From contig NC_089428.1 in assembly GCF_013426205.1 (NCBI RefSeq), forward strand, positions 186,001-250,000: a stretch of DNA of 64,000 nt, given 5' to 3'. The translations under genes and the position numbers were made by a program. This DNA is from Metarhizium brunneum (Eukaryota; Ascomycota; Sordariomycetes; Hypocreales; Clavicipitaceae). How positions within the stretch are numbered: the stretch's first letter is position 1; every line of letters starts with the position of its first letter. Below are positions 9,372 to 20,057 of the stretch, one piece after another. The notes under the pieces were generated by a model that did not search any database, was not told the DNA's origin, and worked only from the letters and a program-made list of their open reading frames with translations.

Positions 9372-11734
9372 TCAAAGACAATGGTCAGGACTGCCTTCTG
9401 GATTCCCCCACCAAGTAGGAAACGGATGCCCCTGACCGCTCGCGCCAAAGACGGCAAACGACAAGACAAAAATGACAATCTGCGATCCGCCGTCCAACGC
9501 CGCGCCGATGAGATAGTTGTACTTGTTGTATATCCCCGGCAGCCTTCTGCGAAGCCACAGCTGCGACAAGACGCCAACGGCAATGGACGACCAAATCCAG
9601 GACGTGTTGCCGTAATACACCTGTCCGGCATACGACGACACAATCGCCGTGTTGATCGGCCACGCCCGAATCCGCGGCCACGCCCTGCCCAGGGCCCAAT
9701 GCAGAACCGGCAGCACCGCCCCGATAAGCAGGCCCAGGGGGACAAGCACGTAGCGGCCGCCGGCGGCGTACATTTGCCCGGCGAGCGCCCACGTAATGGC
9801 CTGCGAGTTGAGGCTCTGGTACGTTGACCCGCTCCAGATGTTGGTCCCCGCGGGGTCGAGGAGAACACGGCGCTGGTTGGAGACGATTGTCGTCATGACG
9901 GCATAGTTGAATCCCGCGCCGAGCAGCGTGCCGTAGACCTGGGTGCCGAACATGACGCGGTGCGGGATCTTGGTGTACTGCCCGACCTTGAGCCAGTTGG
10001 CCAGGTTGACGGCCAGCAGGATCACCTGGTGCGACCAGCTCGCAAAGTAGAGGTTGGCCAGCGGCCGGCCCGGGTGCACGGCGCCGGCGACCATTTTGGA
10101 AAGCTGGTTGGTGCCGATGCCGGTGCCGTAGAGGCCGTAGAGGAAGCAGGAGAAGGGGGCGATGCACGCTCCCACGAGGAGCGCGACCACGTATCCCCAT
10201 GCCGGCAGCGTGGTTTCTCCCTTGACGTTGACCACCAGCCCGGCGACAAAGCAGAGCACGAAAAGCGCCGCGTACCACCACATGGGGACCTCGTTGTACC
10301 TGAGCATGGCTCGGTAGTGCGGATCCGGTTGGGCCCTGGTGCGCGCCTGCTTCCACGCGAGAGCCATGTCCTTGCCGTAGAAGATCAAGACGTGGGTGAT
10401 GAGGGCGCCAATGGCCAAGTTTGCCGTCAAGTAGCCCCAGACCGTGGTGGCCGTCATATAGGGAAGGCCCACGGCGTCAAGCCTGTCTTGGTCAATGGTC
10501 CCCTCCCCGTTGAGGATGGACGTCGTGTTGAATCTCGTGCCGTTGCCGTTGAAAAGCGACGTCGACATGAACGGGAAGCGTTTGGCGCCCCAGGCGTTGT
10601 TGTAATAGAGCCCCAGCATCGCCACGTACCATATCCCATAGCCAATCCACGAATTCAACTGCTGCTTCAGCGGCAGGGACAAGAACCCGCTCTGGATGTA
10701 CTGCCAGTCGAGGGAAAAGTTGAGCAAGCCAAGCCCCTCGTTGGGAGACGCGCCGCCAAAGACGGTGGTGAAGACGCGCCGCGTTGCGATGGGCGCACCC
10801 ATCGACGCCAGGCAGAAGACAGAGATGCCGCCGAACCACGGCACCACGTAGGCGGGAAACACTTGCCACGCGGCGGCCATGGCCATCGCCCAGCCAAACT
10901 TGACCAGGCGGGAGCGGTTCTCGCGCTGGTCAAAGTGCAGGTTCTGGTAGAGCACGACCTGCGGCAGCGTCGACCAGTACACCATCTCGGCGGGATAGAC
11001 GATGAGCGGCCGCAGCACGCCGGCCAGGACGAAGCCGCACAGCGAGATGGAAAAGGTGCCCAGGACGGCCGTCGTCGCGGACACGGCCCGGTCGTAGAAT
11101 AGCCTTTCCACGGCGTATATCTCGACGCCGGAAAGGCCGTTGTTCCCGGAGGACGCAATCAGGGACGCCACGACGTGTTCCTTGATGCCGAACGGCTGGC
11201 CGGAGTTGAGGAATCCAAGGACACGGCGGAGCCATGGCCATTTCACTCTGTCCGGGGGCGGTGTTGCCAGCGCCCACGCCTGGCCGGCAATGTAGACCAG
11301 AACTGGCGCGTGTTGCCGTCTTTTAGCGACACGAGCAGACATGGAATAGATGCCGAGTGGACAGACTTACGCTGTATAAAGACGGCCGACACCTGCATCT
11401 GCGTCGGCTTGAATGTGTATAGCATGGTGATGACGCTGGACAGCGCTGTGAAGGCCGTGCCCAGGACCATGGACCGAAAGGTGAGCGCTGCGTCGCCATC
11501 GTCGCGATCTGAGACGAGAAACCGCGACACGTCGGCTCCTACAGGGGATTGTGTTAGAAAGGCGCGACAGATGTGTACAACGATGAGCAAACTATGCTTA
11601 CCGTTGCGAATGACCGGATGCCCGTTGACGTAGATGGTGTCGCCATTTTCTGGTGAGTCTGTGACCCCCGTGTGCCCATCCTCTGAAGACGTCTGTACCA
11701 CATCGGGGCTTTTGTCTGCCCGCGGCTTAGACAT
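9372..11734 (-). CDS. OPT-family oligopeptide transporter
   Basis: Three exons (11734-11602, 11538-11371, 11302-9372) give 743 residues, normal for fungal OPT proteins. OPT hallmarks are visible: a hydrophobic helix starting at MQVSAVFIQLLVYI, the GQPFGIKEH motif (family consensus NPGPFNIKEH), YTKIPHRVMFGTQVYG (family KIPPR..F), and a C-terminal WWGNP. About 14-16 hydrophobic segments are present. Family role: proton-coupled import of tetra/pentapeptides, glutathione-like or siderophore-like ligands at the plasma membrane. Intron 2 ends at cgccag before TTCTGG; the later ccag would break the frame. An in-frame ATG at 11761 would add nine residues; I prefer 11734. A secreted carboxypeptidase gene follows upstream, which fits extracellular peptide breakdown plus peptide uptake. 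Confidence 0.9.
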
Positions 11735-12724
11735 GGCAGAGTATCCGGAATAGCTGCGCACGTCTGCCGGGTTGCGTGGCCGAAGGAGCCGAGGAACTGG
11801 GAGCCCAGAGAGTCTTGTCGGTCAGTGCTGCCACCTGGCAATGGTTCGTTGTATCGTCAGTTACAAATGCCGTGTTTGCCCCGTGCCTTTATACTTTGCA
11901 ACGGGCCCGGGTGACAACTCAGCCGGTAGGGAGCGGGTATCGTGACGAGGGCATATCCTCGCAGAGGGGACGCCTACGGTGGCAGGGCCGTCGCACAAAT
12001 TCATCGTCCTGGTGCAACATACCGGTTGATTGTTGCACCAATGAGGGCGTTTTCGGGTGTCGCCATTGCGTCGAGCGGTGAAAGAGCAAGCTTGACCGAG
12101 TGTCGTGCGTTGGTGGTTCAAGACGTCGAGTCGACGGTTGGACGTGGACGAAATCGCGTGATATGCACCCAGAATGCCGAATCTGCGTTCCAATGTTCAA
12201 AAGCTTGGGGACTTTTGTTCGACTCCACAACCGGCGCATCATATTTTTTAATTGCCATTTGATTCTTCAACAGATGAGCAAGCCTGCATCTCGTCTAGTG
12301 CGCCAGAGCTACAATACAACGCGAGACAGTATTGTCTGAAGGGCGGAAGAAGAAATTATTCTGCTCGACGGGTTTTATGCTCTAGGGTATGCCGCGTTTA
12401 CATCACCCCGGCCAACAACGAACCCGGCCGGCATCATACAGCGTTCAAACGCTCTGCCCATTGTTCGGAAACAACAAAAATGGCCCCTGGTATTTTGCTC
12501 ATCAACACAATTCACTCGCTGCTCACAGACATGCATTTGTGCAACTACACCCAGGACATTCATGCAACTTGTATTTACACATCTCCCTTTCCGCATCTCC
12601 CATCAGAATCGCGCCCGTTTGCGCATCAAGCGTCACCTATTCAAGCCGAGGCGACAACGCACCGTGACGCCGTTCACCCACAAACTCTGCATATACGGAC
12701 CTGCTACAACAGAACCAAACATCC
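11735..12724. other. Intergenic, about 1 kb
   Basis: Promoter side of the OPT gene (read leftward) and 3' side of the carboxypeptidase gene. Short open frames occur in several frames without motifs. I see no RNA gene or clear repeat. Confidence 0.4.
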
Positions 12725-14303
12725 CTACTTCATATTCTGGAGGAGATACTTGACCCCGGCAAACGCCTCCTCGCCACTGGGGACAATTTGTTCCGCCGGC
12801 AGCACGAATCCATTCTTGCCCGTGTCCCGCAACTCAGCAGCAAACGAGTAGTCGCCCTTGACAACGTCGGCCACGAAGTCGATACTGCTCCCGCTAGCCT
12901 GGTAAATCGTCTGGCAAATCGGGCCCGAGTTGAACCTGACCTGGTGCACGGCGAAGATGGCGTCGACGGTTCCCCTGGCCAGCGATTGGATCTCGGCGTC
13001 ATTGGGTGCCTTGGCGTCGCAAGAGTACCCGTATGCTATTGACAAAAGAACGAGAATTAGCCGCACATGACAACAAACTTTTGGAGGGGGGCATTATATC
13101 GCGCCGCCTTACGTGTCAGGAAGAGCTGCGAGTACGAGTGCCAGTCAATGTACAGCTTGAGTCCCTGAGCGTCCTTGACGCCCTGAATGAACTGAGAAAG
13201 AGCCTTGGTCTCGGGCGCGTCGCCCTCGCTCTCTCCTTTGAAATCCTCGGCGCAGGGGTTGGTGGAAGCGCCTTGACCGTCCCATTTGTACGGCCAGTTG
13301 CGGTTGATGTCGTGCCCAAGGCAATTGCTTCCCCTTGTCGTCTGGCGGTTCTTGCGCCACATGCGGTTGGTCGTTTGGGTATATTTGAAACCTAAAGCCG
13401 TAAGCCAGTGTTCGAGACTGTGTGTGAGTCAAGTGCTTCTTGCTTACCATCGACGTTTACAATGGGGAACATGTAAAAGTCGTACTTGTCCACAAACGCG
13501 GTAATGTCCTTGTCGGAGCCGTACTTGGTGATGAGCTCGTTGGTCATGTACTCGACAACCTGGCCGTCTGTTAGCGAGCCCTCGTTGGGAGTTGACAACA
13601 CCGGCAAGCTCTCACCATGGAAGCAATCCACTCTCGCGCATGCACGGTCCCGTGAAAGACGACGGCAGGCTTCTTGCCGCCGCCTGAGCTTCCAAAGATG
13701 TGCAAACCAGTGATTGGGTTTCCCTCGAGCGTGGTTCCAGAGGTTACCGTCTTGGCGTTTTTGGAAAACTTGGCGCCGAGGTCGTTCAACCACCGCACGT
13801 GGTCGTCGTAGCTGTGATACGAGGTGAACCACGTATCGTTGGCGGATCCAGCTAGATGCGACGGGCAAAACGGTGTTAACTACGCAAAACATCTTCTCTC
13901 TCGGGCACTCCAAGGGCATGAATCGTCTCCCCTCCCCCCGACTCTCCCCTCAACTCGCGCCCTTGGCGGCATTCGACAACGTACCAGCGTAGGTCATAAA
14001 TGTCCCTTCTCGCTTGATGGACTTTCCGAGATCATCATGCATTGTAGTGACGTCCTGGCCATCCATGGCCTTGTGAAATTCCTCGAGCTGCCTCGGCGCG
14101 ACTTGGATATCGGCAAAGGCGCCCTTTCGCGAAGGGGGCTGCCAGGTAGTGAGTTGAAGCTTGTCGATGACACTCTGGACGTGGGAGCCGTCGTCGGCAA
14201 CGCGCACACGGAAGACTCTGTGGCCATCATAGGAGAGTTCCGAGTCAATAGCCACGGCCGCGGCTGGCGCCAGCAACGAGGACAAGACAGCAAGAGCCTT
14301 CAT
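12725..14303 (-). CDS. Secreted zinc metallocarboxypeptidase, M14A (carboxypeptidase A-like)
   Basis: Five exons (14303-13985, 13851-13616, 13559-13448, 13391-13113, 13035-12725) give 418 residues, the usual length of fungal M14A preproenzymes. Residues 1-17 form a signal peptide (KALAVLSSLLAPAAAVA). An activation propeptide follows to about residue 105 (FRVRVAD...). In the catalytic domain, zinc ligands His177 and Glu180 lie in HAREW, and the third ligand His307 in DWHSY. The substrate-anchoring region GHDINRNWPYKW and the catalytic ELRDTG near the C terminus are present. Family role: removal of C-terminal, mostly hydrophobic residues from extracellular peptides, active after propeptide removal. 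It neighbours a peptide transporter gene. Exon 3 starts at the second of two possible AG acceptors because only that keeps the frame. Confidence 0.92.
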
Positions 14304-15360
14304 GACGCCGATTCTGACTGTTTTCCTTCGCAGTACGAGTTCCAAGGCATAAGCAAACTTTATAGGGGTATGAGACGAGAACACTTTGAGGAGTCATGCG
14401 CGTCACCCATCAGGACGCAAGGGCAGGCATAGCCAGACTCTTTATGTCAGAGAGGGATCTTCCTGTGACGGGTAGTGTCCAGTGGCACACGGGACCAGGA
14501 TCAGTGGTCAAGTTGGATCTGCGATCAGCCTTGGACATGGGAGGAAGTGTGTACTTTTGCGGCAATAATCGTCTTGCGAAACGCAAGCTACTTCCGTGTT
14601 GAGCAGGTCGGCAAACCAAACATTCAAGGCAACCTTCTACTTTGGGTAAACTGATTGACGCTCGGCTTCCCGGGCTTCGGCACTAAATATAGGATCACCG
14701 GATCACCATATGTCGATCCCCATTGCGCAGTGTCGAGCACGCCTCGTGGGTGGCAAGAGCAAGTATAAGCATTGTAATAGGCCTTGTCGCAACTACAACA
14801 CATGTGTGCCGAGAGCTTTTGCCCAGCTCTTTTTGCTCGGGGTGTATGAAAGCCATCGACCTCTTCTACGAAGTAGAGAAGATGAAAGACGCGACGCTAG
14901 TTGCCACTGGGCGATGAAACTGCCGATCGATGCATGGTTGACCTGCCTAATCCAACATGGACAGGTTACAGATTGGCATCAGTCATTCGCAGCCCAAACT
15001 GCGGGGATGGTCCCAAAACAAAAGTGCAATCAGTATAACCATGTATGCTTCTGTCCTACGCGGCTAGCCATTTCAATTGGCCGCTGCGTCTGAGGGTGCC
15101 CCCGTGCATAACCTCAGCTGTGAGTCTGTGACAGACATGGTAACGCCGGAAGTGTGCCCTGTTCCCAAACACCATGGTTGCTTCAAGGACGGACTGTTTT
15201 GTATGAGAAAACAGTGGGTAGCTAGGGGCGAAAAGGGACTTCTGGACCCAAGGCAAGCGCTCCTCCCAGGTAAAAGGTTCAACTAGTAGGTGTTGTATTA
15301 GGTTCCAAGAGTCCGACATTATGCTACCGTGTCGTGATGCTCTCGCGGCTCTATCGATTA
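14304..15360. other. Intergenic, about 1.05 kb
   Basis: Promoter region of the carboxypeptidase gene (minus strand) on the left and the 3' flank of the glucosyltransferase gene on the right. No conserved coding or RNA feature recognised. Confidence 0.4.
14357..14365 (-). promoter_or_regulatory. Probable TATA box of the M14 carboxypeptidase gene
   Basis: Read on the minus strand this is ctataaagt, about 55 bases before the ATG at 14303, a normal position for a fungal TATA element with a short leader. Confidence 0.5.
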
Positions 15361-18300
15361 TCAATTACTGCTCCACGTCCCTCTCTGTAGAGTCATGGGA
15401 TCCTGTGCCTTGTGGTTCCAGTCTCTGTACCCGGCCATGACTTCCTGCAGGCTTCTGCCGGAATTCAATTCTTCCAAGCACGTCTTTGCCCTGTCGACGC
15501 TCGCAAACAAGAAGGCTGTGTCGAGGGACACTTTGTCGAGCTGGCCAGCAATGCCCCTCTTGTCTTCCTCATCAGCAATTGCCCGAGTCAAGCGCTGCAT
15601 GACCTGCCACCCAGCCAGCACCTGGTCCCGTACCGTTTTGCCCTCCGTCTCATCCAAAGATTGCAACTCCCGTTGACCCTGCGCAATGCGAGCGCGTCGC
15701 ACAAACTTCTGCGGGCTGCGTCGGCGCTGCGCCTGCTTCAAAAGCCCTTGCATGCTATATCCAATGGGCCCGACGACGGCTGATATCGGCTTCAAGACCA
15801 ATCCGCTGATCCCCATTCCCGTTCCTTTCAGGAAGCCAATTACACCCTCGTTCTTTGCCCCCTGAATTGGAAGGCGAACAACGCCAGTGACACCGTCATA
15901 TAAGCCATACACAAACTCCTTCCGCGATGCCACCAGGCCGGAGCGAATGCCGGTGACCCGCGTGGGCCGACGAACCGTGTCGTCACCGTATAATCTAGGC
16001 GCATTGTGGAAGCCTTGCGCGAGAGCGACAACGAGGTGAGTTGGAGCTCTGGCAATAGCCAACACCGTCTGACCGACACTCTTCGATATGTCGACGGCAT
16101 ACTGGTCCAGCCCTGGCACCGGCGTAAGTGACTTCTTGCGACCTTTCTGGCTCTCATTCGTTGTCGGCGTCGTTTCTGGAGCCTTCTCATCGACCTGATC
16201 CCCCGAGGGCTCGTCGCCAGTCTTGCTTCCCTTATCCTGCATCGTCCTCATGCGGTGCCTGACTCGCCGGTTTGCAGTTCTACCAAGCCGAACTGGAGCA
16301 CTTCCAATGCCGCCAAATATGTCTCGCAAAGAATTTTTCAATGACTCGGCGACGGCTGTCACAGGCTCACCTGGACCTTCAAAGTCATTCCATTCCGTAT
16401 GCCGTACGAGTCGTAAGTTTTTCCATTTCAGCAGTCCGCTCTTGACAAGTATTTGGGCTGCCAAAACGCCCAGTGAGATATGGGTGCCCTTGACCTTCCA
16501 GACAGCAGCCCGTGCTTGAAGTATGCAGCAACCAAGACTCGGGGGGCCATAGAGTCTCAAGTGTTTCGCAAAGGAAGCGACTGTATTTATTGCGCCGTCT
16601 CCTTCTTTATTAATTGACTCGGCAATCTTGACTGCGGCAGACTTGGCTTCATCAGTAAGTAGGTACCGGATGCCCTCGGCTAGCTTGTCAGACGTCAAAT
16701 GCTTATATGGCACGGGTTCAGGACCAGCGCCAGACTTGCCCACCATACTCCCCCAGAAGTACTGGTCGCCAAAGAAGGGCACAATCATGGTAGGGAGGCC
16801 GCATTTCAGACCAATCGCGGTTGTACCTGCGCCGCCGTGGTGAACACAGCCCCTGACCTTTGGAAACAGCCAGTCGTGGGGCGTGTTGTCAAGCATGAAG
16901 ATGTTGTCAGGGACGCTATCTCGGCCAAATCCGCCCCATCCTCTTGACACGAGGGCTCTGACGCCGGCAGCTTCTATTGCATCAAAGATCATGTCTGTAA
17001 ACCGCTCTGCGTCGTCCACTACAATGGAGCCAAAACCAATGTATATAGGAGGCTCTCCTGCTTCGAGAAAGTCCACCAAGTCTTTTGGGGGTTTGAATGC
17101 AGAAGCGAGGTCAAGGAAAACAAACCCTGACACGTCAATTTCTTCGCCCCAATCCTCTGGTTTCGGCACTAAACCCGGTGACCATAGGTACGTGAACGGT
17201 ACGTGCATGCGGTACGTCGCGCATGGCGCCCACAGGGTCGATACGGGATCTAAAGCGAGAGTATTGACACGAAAGTCGTTGACCAGGTCTCCTAGACCTT
17301 GCCAAGTCATAATCTCGACAAGCGGGTAGGAGATGAAGTTTGTGTACCCCTGATCGACATTGGATTTCTTGATGCTGGCGAGGGGATGCGGAAAAGCCTG
17401 GGTTGGTGTATACGGAAAGGTAAAGACCAAGTGAAGGGGAAGACCCAGGGCCTCGGCGCAGTGAATGTGCGCAAAGCTAGGTGGATTAGCAATAATAGCA
17501 TCGGCAATAAAGACATCTCTCTCGTCCATCGTCTTGGATGTAAGATCGGTTGTCTCATCTTCAGTGGCGTGGATACAGGCCCTCCAGAATCCATCAAACA
17601 TTTCCGCCATGGCCGCGCGCCGCCTTCCAATCTCCCCAGCCTTCACGGTCTCGAGGGTCGGAATCATGCCCGGATTCTTTACCATGAACGCCATGAGCTC
17701 AGAAGGGTCACCGCCAACAGAGAAGAATTCCAGGCCCGTATCCTTTTCGACGAGATCTCGGAAGACGGGATGGGTGGCGATGCGGACGCGATGTCCAAAC
17801 TCTTCCTTGATGTACTTGCCAATTCGGAGGAATGGCTGAACATCGCCACGAGACCCGACGACCATGACGACAATATTCAGGCGCGGTTGTATTACAGGAG
17901 CCGGGGGGATGGCCTTTGGCGACGTGCCAGTCTTGTTCCTGTTGGGCCGCATGCTGTGGGCAACGGCTCCAAGAGCATTCGCCAAGTAACCAGTGTGCGC
18001 CGTCTCGTGAACCGTAATGCATAGTCGACCGTCCCTCCTTGCCCGTCCCGTGCTTTTACAGTGCTCATTCATCATCAGGATCCTCCTCATCAAGGTTTTC
18101 TTTGGTGCTCTCGCACCTGCGCCTGTGCTCCCCACACGTTGGGCATCGGCAGGAGGTTTTGTCGGTGGATGGTCGGTCGCGTCATCGTCGAGGAAGTCAT
18201 CATCGGATGAGGAGTCGGATTCGTCTCCATGCGCGGAAAATTGTCCCATCAAAGGTATCCATGCTCGGCTCGGAATCGACTCAGCCCTCTGCCTTGTATC

Positions 18301-18603
18301 CTCGTACGTGGTCGTCTGCCACCTCTCGAGTGCTGAAGGTCTACGAGCCGAAGATCCATGGCCAGTCGGCAATGGCGCAGACTTCTTCCTCAATTGATTG
18401 TCCGTCACAGGTCGCGAGGGTATGTCGAGTTTGCCCGGAAAGCTCTGTGCTGGTGGTGGTGGTGGTACCGCCGTAGCATTGTTTCGAGACTGAGGGTCGT
18501 CGCTCGATGCATGTTTCGCGGCTGGTTCGTCGGGGGGTTGAAGACGAGGAGTCGGAACGTCATTGTGCGTTGTATCGATCGACTTTGGGTCCATGCTCTC
18601 CAT
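15361..18603 (-). CDS. Sterol 3-beta-glucosyltransferase-like UGT (GT1/GT28 N-terminal fold) with VPS13-like C-terminal segment
   Basis: One uninterrupted exon encodes 1080 residues from the ATG at 18603; the frame stays open upstream but has no ATG. Residues 1-190 are low-complexity and Ser/Pro/Asp-rich, likely disordered. The N-terminal Rossmann lobe starts at residues 241-260 (VVMVVGSRGDVQPF), the signature of UDP-glucose:sterol glucosyltransferases. The donor-binding lobe contains IYIGFGS and VHHGGAGTT (around 586-594) with its following FGDQYFW. Unlike Atg26/Ugt51 I see no N-terminal PH/GRAM pair. The last 200 residues include LYDGVTGVVRLPIQGAKNEG and FLKGTGMGISGLVLKPISAV, resembling the repeated GVTG..KP..GA..EG..GF.KG.GKG..G...KP pattern at the VPS13 C terminus. 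By inference it is a membrane-associated lipid or sterol glucosyltransferase; acceptor not proven. Confidence 0.85.
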   Translation of the reverse strand: MESMDPKSIDTTHNDVPTPRLQPPDEPAAKHASSDDPQSRNNATAVPPPPPAQSFPGKLDIPSRPVTDNQLRKKSAPLPTGHGSSARRPSALERWQTTTYEDTRQRAESIPSRAWIPLMGQFSAHGDESDSSSDDDFLDDDATDHPPTKPPADAQRVGSTGAGARAPKKTLMRRILMMNEHCKSTGRARRDGRLCITVHETAHTGYLANALGAVAHSMRPNRNKTGTSPKAIPPAPVIQPRLNIVVMVVGSRGDVQPFLRIGKYIKEEFGHRVRIATHPVFRDLVEKDTGLEFFSVGGDPSELMAFMVKNPGMIPTLETVKAGEIGRRRAAMAEMFDGFWRACIHATEDETTDLTSKTMDERDVFIADAIIANPPSFAHIHCAEALGLPLHLVFTFPYTPTQAFPHPLASIKKSNVDQGYTNFISYPLVEIMTWQGLGDLVNDFRVNTLALDPVSTLWAPCATYRMHVPFTYLWSPGLVPKPEDWGEEIDVSGFVFLDLASAFKPPKDLVDFLEAGEPPIYIGFGSIVVDDAERFTDMIFDAIEAAGVRALVSRGWGGFGRDSVPDNIFMLDNTPHDWLFPKVRGCVHHGGAGTTAIGLKCGLPTMIVPFFGDQYFWGSMVGKSGAGPEPVPYKHLTSDKLAEGIRYLLTDEAKSAAVKIAESINKEGDGAINTVASFAKHLRLYGPPSLGCCILQARAAVWKVKGTHISLGVLAAQILVKSGLLKWKNLRLVRHTEWNDFEGPGEPVTAVAESLKNSLRDIFGGIGSAPVRLGRTANRRVRHRMRTMQDKGSKTGDEPSGDQVDEKAPETTPTTNESQKGRKKSLTPVPGLDQYAVDISKSVGQTVLAIARAPTHLVVALAQGFHNAPRLYGDDTVRRPTRVTGIRSGLVASRKEFVYGLYDGVTGVVRLPIQGAKNEGVIGFLKGTGMGISGLVLKPISAVVGPIGYSMQGLLKQAQRRRSPQKFVRRARIAQGQRELQSLDETEGKTVRDQVLAGWQVMQRLTRAIADEEDKRGIAGQLDKVSLDTAFLFASVDRAKTCLEELNSGRSLQEVMAGYRDWNHKAQDPMTLQRGTWSSN

Positions 18604-20057
18604 TGTGCGCAGGCAGCGCCCGCAAAAACGGCCAGGCGCGGAAAACAAGGCAGATGGATTGGATATTGAGCCTAGTCAGGGCACCTGGGTTGATTTAAAT
18701 TGGGTGAATGATGGAGCCCAGCGTCACATGGTATGCCGAAACTCAGTTTTGAGTCCAAGTGGCCGGTGGAGCCGACTGATTTGAAGTCGTCATGGATAAA
18801 GTGTCGAAGCCATTGCGAATGTCCAAATGCTCAAATGTCGTGCCATGTCTGAATATTTCCAGGTTCCCAAGTTACTAGCCAAGAGAGATGGAGCACTGCA
18901 CAACAGCTTGCGTGCTTCAATGCTTCCATGTCTCCAAAGGCTTGGGTATGGTGGAGCTTGTCCGCCTTGTCGCTCAAATGGCGGTTCGATGGTGCTGATT
19001 AGTAATCATTCCGCGCAAAATGCTGCTACCCTATCATGCTGAGCCATCTCACTGCCAGAGGACGAGGACGATACACAAGAAAGCCAGGCAGCACTCGAGG
19101 GATTCCATTCTTTGCCAGCTGCTCTGTATCAAGGACCATGGGGCTTTAAATCGGGCACCGTACTGGCTAGCAGGAGCTGTCCCGACCATCATGGTAGCTA
19201 CATGCACCATCTTCTTTGTCTTTCTGGCAAGACATATTTTGACTCCCCAAGTCTACGCCTGCAATGTTCGCACTCAGTGAGCCCTCCACGCTCGGATTAT
19301 TTGTGACTTTTCTTCCGTATCAATCCTGTGGTGCGTGCTTTTTGGCTTGATGGTGTAAATCAACGGTCCAACATTATTGCTCATCTTGGGCTGCGACTCA
19401 AATACGATCTCAGCTTTCTTGATGCGCGCGGACGACTTGTGGCAGACAAACGCAAAGTCGTACACGAGGGGGGTTGCGAGTGTGACTGGGACTTCGTCCA
19501 TCGTTCCGTGCATTATGGCTTTTGCTATCCTTGAAATGCTTAGGTTATGACAGGTCAGGTTTGACCTCGCGCCGAGGCCGTTGACAGGGGCTCGGAACAA
19601 AGGGCTTGGAACGAAGCGCTCAATTCAAACAAAGAACTCTCTTTGTTATCAAAGAACCTTGGCCTGCTCAAGGGCCTCTCAGGAGAGGAGGACTTATTTA
19701 TACAAAGAAACGGCGAGGCTCGGGTCCTCAGGCCACGGGCGTCCAAGGCTTCCATCATGGCCCTGTGGCTACGTAAATCAAATGCTGTGCAACCTCCGTG
19801 TGTTTAGCCCAAGCGTGTGACTGGTTGGGCGTGGACAAATGGTTCTTTCCTGTACATTCAAGTACAACGACTACACAGCCTTGCTGATGAGGGCACACCG
19901 AAGCAGGTCCGTGAGCCAAGAAAACACTTGTTGCGTTATCTGCATATGCCGAGACTCATATATCCTGACTACGCCATCTTTTCTTACCGCATATCAGTCA
20001 CCAATCCATTGTCACCTTGTCTTGTGTGCCCTCCAATTGAGGAAACCTGCGAACGCG
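18604..20057. other. Intergenic, about 1.45 kb, with a decayed LTR-like copy
   Basis: Promoter side of the glucosyltransferase gene. The only feature I can support is a diverged copy of the solo-LTR family near 19546-19819 (listed separately). Short open frames show no motifs. Confidence 0.4.
19546..19819 (+). repeat. Diverged copy of the solo-LTR family
   Basis: It shares ordered blocks with the repeats at 30839 and 32678: gggcttggaac, gctcaattcaa, gttatcaaag with a following ccttgg, and a run comparable to tatttatacaaagaaacgg before a GC-rich tail. The ends are decayed, so limits are approximate, and no target-site duplication is visible. Confidence 0.45.

Noticed and set aside
9960..11102. 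380-codon plus-strand frame across the OPT gene
   Set aside because: Charged, repetitive shadow translation; the minus strand has unmistakable OPT motifs and many membrane helices.
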